Origin: an uncultured Lachnospiraceae bacterium
GTDB lineage: Bacteria; Bacillota; Clostridia; Lachnospirales; Lachnospiraceae
Direction of reading: 5' to 3'
Assembly: GCA_900553355.1 (NCBI GenBank)
Contig: USDK01000022.1
Location: 1 to 41,953, forward strand
Length of the DNA stretch: 41,953 nt
Below the pieces are notes generated by a model. The model saw only the letters and a list, made by a program, of their open reading frames with translations. It was not told the DNA's origin and ran no database searches. Below, in pieces: positions 39,597 through 41,953 of this stretch. The position numbers and the translations under genes are program-made. Numbering within the stretch: the first letter of the stretch is position 1; each line of letters begins with the position of its first letter.

Positions 39597-39836
39597 ATGA
39601 AGTTGCAAATGCTAAATCTTAGAAATCTGGAAGCAGAAATGAAGAGAAAGGGAATCTCACGAAGTGATATCGCTGATACGCTTAATGTATCTTATCGAAC
39701 AGTCCATTCAAGATTTAATGGAGAGTCCGAATGGAGTTATACAGACTGCGTAAAGGTAAGAGACAAATACTTCCCAGATATGACTTTAGAGTATTTATTC
39801 CAGATTGATAATTCAGACAGCGGAGAGGAGGGATAG
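39597..39836 (+). CDS. Cro-like XRE family regulator
   Basis: A 79-aa helix-turn-helix protein: LRNLEAEMKRKGISRSDIAD with TLNVSYRTVHSRFNGES near residues 6-42, and a C-terminal VRDKYFPDMTLEYLF, typical of phage Cro/antirepressor-type XRE proteins. GGAAGGAGGG ends at 39596, directly before the ATG at 39597; TTG at 39603 or ATG at 39609 could also be the start. Divergent from the CI-like gene. Confidence 0.85.
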   Translation: MKLQMLNLRNLEAEMKRKGISRSDIADTLNVSYRTVHSRFNGESEWSYTDCVKVRDKYFPDMTLEYLFQIDNSDSGEEG

Positions 39837-39842
39837 AAGAAG

Positions 39843-40142
39843 ATGTGTTGGGCTGGAGAACCCGGGGATGAAGGCGAAGTCGGAATGACAATTGAAGAAA
39901 TTGTATCCAATATGGCGCGGCTAAGTTTAACAGGTAAACTAAGCCTTGCCATATCAGAATATCGTTCATTAGGACAATGGTGCTTTGTATTTGTTCCATA
40001 TTATGGTTTAAATCCAGAACTTAAGAAAGAAGAACTTGCACACCAAATAAAAGTGCAATCCGTTGGAGACCAGCACGAGCTTCTGTTGGAGCGAGAGTTA
40101 TCCATTCTCTTAAAGAGGTTTCAAGAGACTCGTTTGATTTAA
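39843..40142 (+). CDS. Uncertain small protein
   Basis: A 99-aa open frame after the Cro-like gene. The start (MCWAGEPGDEGEVG) is odd; the part MTIEEIVSNMARLSLTGKLS and on looks protein-like. The last 40 residues are read antisense to the end of the metallopeptidase gene, and overlap it by 122 bases, so the true 3' limit is doubtful. A weak ribosome binding site is present. No family recognised. Confidence 0.4.
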   Translation: MCWAGEPGDEGEVGMTIEEIVSNMARLSLTGKLSLAISEYRSLGQWCFVFVPYYGLNPELKKEELAHQIKVQSVGDQHELLLERELSILLKRFQETRLI

Positions 40143-40791
40143 GATCGCCCAAAAAAGGGATGGCGCGCCAAGTATTTGGACGTCTATCAAAAATAGGCAA
40201 TAGTGAATTTGCGATATATGCATTTTTCTCTCTGATTTCGCAGTCATCTATAAGTGACTGTAATTCATCGGGAATAGGTGTAGCAGAGAAAGAAGGTAAA
40301 TCTATCATAGTAGCTTTTTTACGATCATTCTTAGCATATTTTTCAAACTCTGGATAATAAGGCTTGTTGGTAGCTGGGTTTTTCCACATAATCCCTTTCC
40401 TACGCCAGTATTTTGAAAGCTGTGGCAGAAAATAGTAGGAAGAAAGTTCGCAGATAGATTCCTCTAGCCAACGAAGATTTTTGGTCACTTCGTTGGAGAT
40501 AACACGATGGCACATTTCGTGTGCAAGTTGGTATGCGAGTTGATTCCATTTATTAGGATTTGCAGAAAGAATTATCAGCCCGGAATCTCGATAACAAATA
40601 GGATTCTTTCGGCTTTCAGAAAAAGCAATTATAGTTGGCTGAATATATTCTATGAAAAGTTTAGTGCTCATGACATGAAGTAGTGATGATATTACAAAAA
40701 TGGTGTTGTTTTTTGGATCTTCTAAAAAAGCATAGTCTCCACAGTCGATTGAAATCTGAGGAAAGGATTCTACGGAAATAAGTTTACCCAT
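40021..40791 (-). CDS. Zinc metallopeptidase-like protein (HEMCH motif)
   Basis: A 256-aa protein with a HExxH motif, LAHEMCHRVI, near residue 105, followed 20 residues on by WLEESICELSSYYFL, which could give the third zinc ligand (gluzincin-like). Before it is RDSGLIILSANPNKWNQLAY. No signal peptide or membrane segment, so it should act in the cytosol. The frame begins at 40833, but the ATG at 40791 has GAAGG seven bases before it. I do not know the family; substrate unknown. Transcribed towards the Cro-like gene. Confidence 0.75.
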   Translation of the reverse strand: MGKLISVESFPQISIDCGDYAFLEDPKNNTIFVISSLLHVMSTKLFIEYIQPTIIAFSESRKNPICYRDSGLIILSANPNKWNQLAYQLAHEMCHRVISNEVTKNLRWLEESICELSSYYFLPQLSKYWRRKGIMWKNPATNKPYYPEFEKYAKNDRKKATMIDLPSFSATPIPDELQSLIDDCEIREKNAYIANSLLPIFDRRPNTWRAIPFLGDLKSNESLETSLREWITLAPTEARAGLQRIALLFGVQVLLS

Positions 40792-40905
40792 GATAAAACC
40801 TTCTTTCGTGTAATTGTGAAAAAATTTTATCATAACATGAAAGAATTTTCAAACTGCAAGTCACTGGATTACTAATTTATGACAGAGGAAGGAGAGTGAT
40901 GGAGT

Positions 40906-41124
40906 ATGGATGTGTTTCCTTTTTTATTATCGCTTTTTGCCTTCATATTGGCAGGCACAAAATTAATAATCACAGTTGTAAACATGGATGAAAGTCCGGA
41001 TAAGGAAACAATATCAACTTGCCCTAAGTGCAGCACGAGCATAATTGAAAGTTATGCATTTATTATGCCAAGAAATAGAAAATGCCCGTACTGCGGAACA
41101 AAGATGAAAACCTATAAGGCTTAA
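40906..41124 (+). CDS. Small membrane protein with a zinc ribbon
   Basis: A 72-aa protein: one N-terminal membrane helix (FPFLLSLFAFILAGTKLIIT) and a cytosolic zinc ribbon with CPKCSTS and CPYCGTK. GGAAGGAGAGTGATGGAGT precedes the ATG. Found with other small phage-type genes; function unknown. Confidence 0.7.
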   Translation: MDVFPFLLSLFAFILAGTKLIITVVNMDESPDKETISTCPKCSTSIIESYAFIMPRNRKCPYCGTKMKTYKA

Positions 41125-41160
41125 TATCTTTTGGGGATAGATGTATCTTGATATAACTCA

Positions 41161-41200
41161 CCGTATACGGCTTCTCCAAATATCAGACCGTCATCACGGT
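41161..41200. repeat. Short palindromes in the gap before the small phage genes
   Basis: CCGTATACGG at 41161-41170 and an ACCGT/ACGGT hairpin at 41187-41200. They may be operators; the rest of the gap 41125-41305 shows no gene. Confidence 0.35.
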
Positions 41201-41305
41201 AAGAAAAATTGTGCGATGGTGTTTCGCTGCTGATTTCCTAAAATACCGGCAACCCGGACAATCCGTAGCGCATAAGTTTAACTAAACCCCAGGGAGGGAT
41301 GCAGA

Positions 41306-41455
41306 TTGATTGTAGAAACGCAGAAACATGGAGAGTGTACCTGTCACTTTGATGACAGTGCGTACATACAGAAAACACAGGAGGAAGTAGATAGCGTACT
41401 ATGTATGTTTTCGGCTTTTGTTCTGGACTGTGTGCGAAAGAAGAAGACCGCCTAA
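41306..41455 (+). CDS. Small phage-type protein (49 aa)
   Basis: Starts at TTG with GGGAGG well placed before it. The product is IVETQKHGECTCHFDDSAYI then QKTQEEVDSVLC, ending CVRKKKTA. A Cys-rich short protein common in phage early regions; not recognised. Alternative ATG frame at 41300 stops early. Confidence 0.55.
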   Translation: MIVETQKHGECTCHFDDSAYIQKTQEEVDSVLCMFSAFVLDCVRKKKTA

Positions 41456-41478
41456 GGCGGTAGAGGGGAGGGACAAGC

Positions 41479-41631
41479 GTGGAGAAGAAGAACACAGCGA
41501 AGCTGATCCGGCACAAGCGAAAGCAGAGGAATCTGTTGCTTGATCTTCTGGTCGGGGTGGCAGGCGGTGCGGTATTTGCGGCCGGGACGTTACTGATCCT
41601 GGTGCTGTACTGTTACATGAGGACAGCGTGA
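41479..41631 (+). CDS. Small membrane protein (50 aa)
   Basis: GTG start with GGGGAGGG seven bases before it. A basic N-terminus (EKKNTAKLIRHKRKQRN) and one membrane helix (LLLDLLVGVAGGAVFAAGTL, continuing to LILVLYCY). It lies between the two other small genes on the same strand; role unknown. Confidence 0.6.
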   Translation: MEKKNTAKLIRHKRKQRNLLLDLLVGVAGGAVFAAGTLLILVLYCYMRTA

Positions 41632-41646
41632 GAGGAGGTGAGGAAG

Positions 41647-41859
41647 ATGAAGAGAGTACCGACGCTGATGTATGAAGCGGAATTCCGGGAATACCTTGAT
41701 CGGCAGAAGAAGGCTGTTGAAGAGATGAAAAGAGATGGCCTTGGGTATATATCAAGGTTATGTCAGTTGACAGGCAGGGTCACGGCCACGGCAGGAGAAG
41801 AGAATGAGCTGTGCTTCACCGCCAGCCAGTTGGATCAGATCTTCGACCTGGCAAAATAA
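41647..41859 (+). CDS. Small phage-type protein (70 aa)
   Basis: Starts at ATG 41647 with GGAGG eight bases upstream; a GTG at 41638 overlaps that site. The product (MKRVPTLMYEAEFREYL, KAVEEMKRDG, ELCFTASQLDQIF) is helical and charged, typical of small early phage genes. No function assigned. Confidence 0.65.
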   Translation: MKRVPTLMYEAEFREYLDRQKKAVEEMKRDGLGYISRLCQLTGRVTATAGEENELCFTASQLDQIFDLAK

Positions 41860-41861
41860 AA

Positions 41862-41897
41862 ATGCGCCCTTAAACGAGGCGGCAACCTCGGGCGCAT
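41862..41897. terminator. Hairpin after the small phage genes
   Basis: ATGCGCCC at 41862-41869 pairs with GGGCGCAT at 41890-41897, with an inner GAGG/CCTC stem and a bulge. No T-run follows directly, so a terminator or an RNA structure. Confidence 0.5.
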
Positions 41898-41943
41898 CAA
41901 TAATAACTCAACTTTATTGTAATCGAAAGAGAGGAAAATGTAA

Positions 41944-41953
41944 ATGATCAAAT
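41944..41953 (+). CDS. Possible start of a gene cut by the window end
   Basis: ATG at 41944 with GAGAGG upstream; only three codons are visible, so nothing can be said about the product. Confidence 0.3.

Larger units (their letters stand above)
34441..41953. mobile_element. Integrative element or prophage (left part only)
   Basis: Begins inside cotJC and carries a large serine recombinase, a CI/ImmA/Cro-type control region, small phage-like proteins and accessory cargo. Gene density, opposite strands and lower G+C in places (36600-41100) differ from the chromosome to the left. Structural or conjugation genes are not seen in the window, so prophage or conjugative element remains open. Confidence 0.85.

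Noticed and set aside
41238..41516. 92-aa minus-strand open frame among the small phage genes
   Set aside because: It runs antisense to two small genes with good ribosome binding sites and has no start signal of its own.

Overview
The window looks like a chromosome segment of a spore-forming Lachnospiraceae bacterium (Clostridia). The grounds are the gene families present (a SigK-type sigma factor, CodY, a DUF5688 protein, a flavin reductase-rubredoxin fusion, a CotJC-type manganese catalase remnant), purine-rich AGGAGG ribosome binding sites and TTGACA/TATAAT promoters. The genus cannot be fixed from the sequence alone.

Positions 1-26450 are mostly core chromosome. In order: a SigK-like sigma factor ending in a 52-bp perfect palindrome; comM/yifB-dprA-topA-codY; a CIRCE-controlled groES-groEL operon; a small membrane protein; guaB-galM; a membrane-anchored amidase, shikimate kinase and a YqeG phosphatase; efp; a DUF5688 gene; tRNA-Arg(CCG); azlCD; a minus-strand YtrA-type GntR/ABC operon; a minus-strand flavin reductase-rubredoxin; argS with an AlaX-type editing protein; an HtrA protease; a TSUP permease preceded by a near-perfect CodY box; and a zinc-ribbon membrane protein.

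Positions 26590-33952 form a catabolic-looking accessory cluster on one strand: a PucR-type regulator, a double-cubane-cluster anaerobic reductase (HgdB/YjiM family), a MetNIQ-type ABC importer, an AEC permease and an MtaA/UroD-type zinc methyltransferase. No methionine riboswitch and no reductase activator ATPase were seen beside it. The substrate is unknown.

From about 34441 to the end of the window lies an integrative element or prophage. It enters through a large serine recombinase and cuts a cotJC-like manganese catalase gene; only the catalase C-terminal part is in the window. The recombinase leader holds one solitary type I-C-like CRISPR repeat, and next to it is a probable type I toxin-antitoxin pair (a 31-aa Hol_Tox-like peptide with a convergent antisense RNA). 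Then come a ThsB-like TIR (DUF1863) protein and a SLATT/DUF4231 membrane protein, a candidate two-gene defence module with a small phage gene wedged between them on the other strand. A TPR protein, an ImmA-like peptidase and a CI/Cro-type switch with ATTGCGCAAT operators follow. The right side carries a HEMCH-motif metallopeptidase and several small phage-type proteins. The far end of the element is outside the window.

The most interesting signals are the solitary CRISPR repeat, the TIR-SLATT module, the split cotJC gene and the reductase/transport/methyltransferase cluster.
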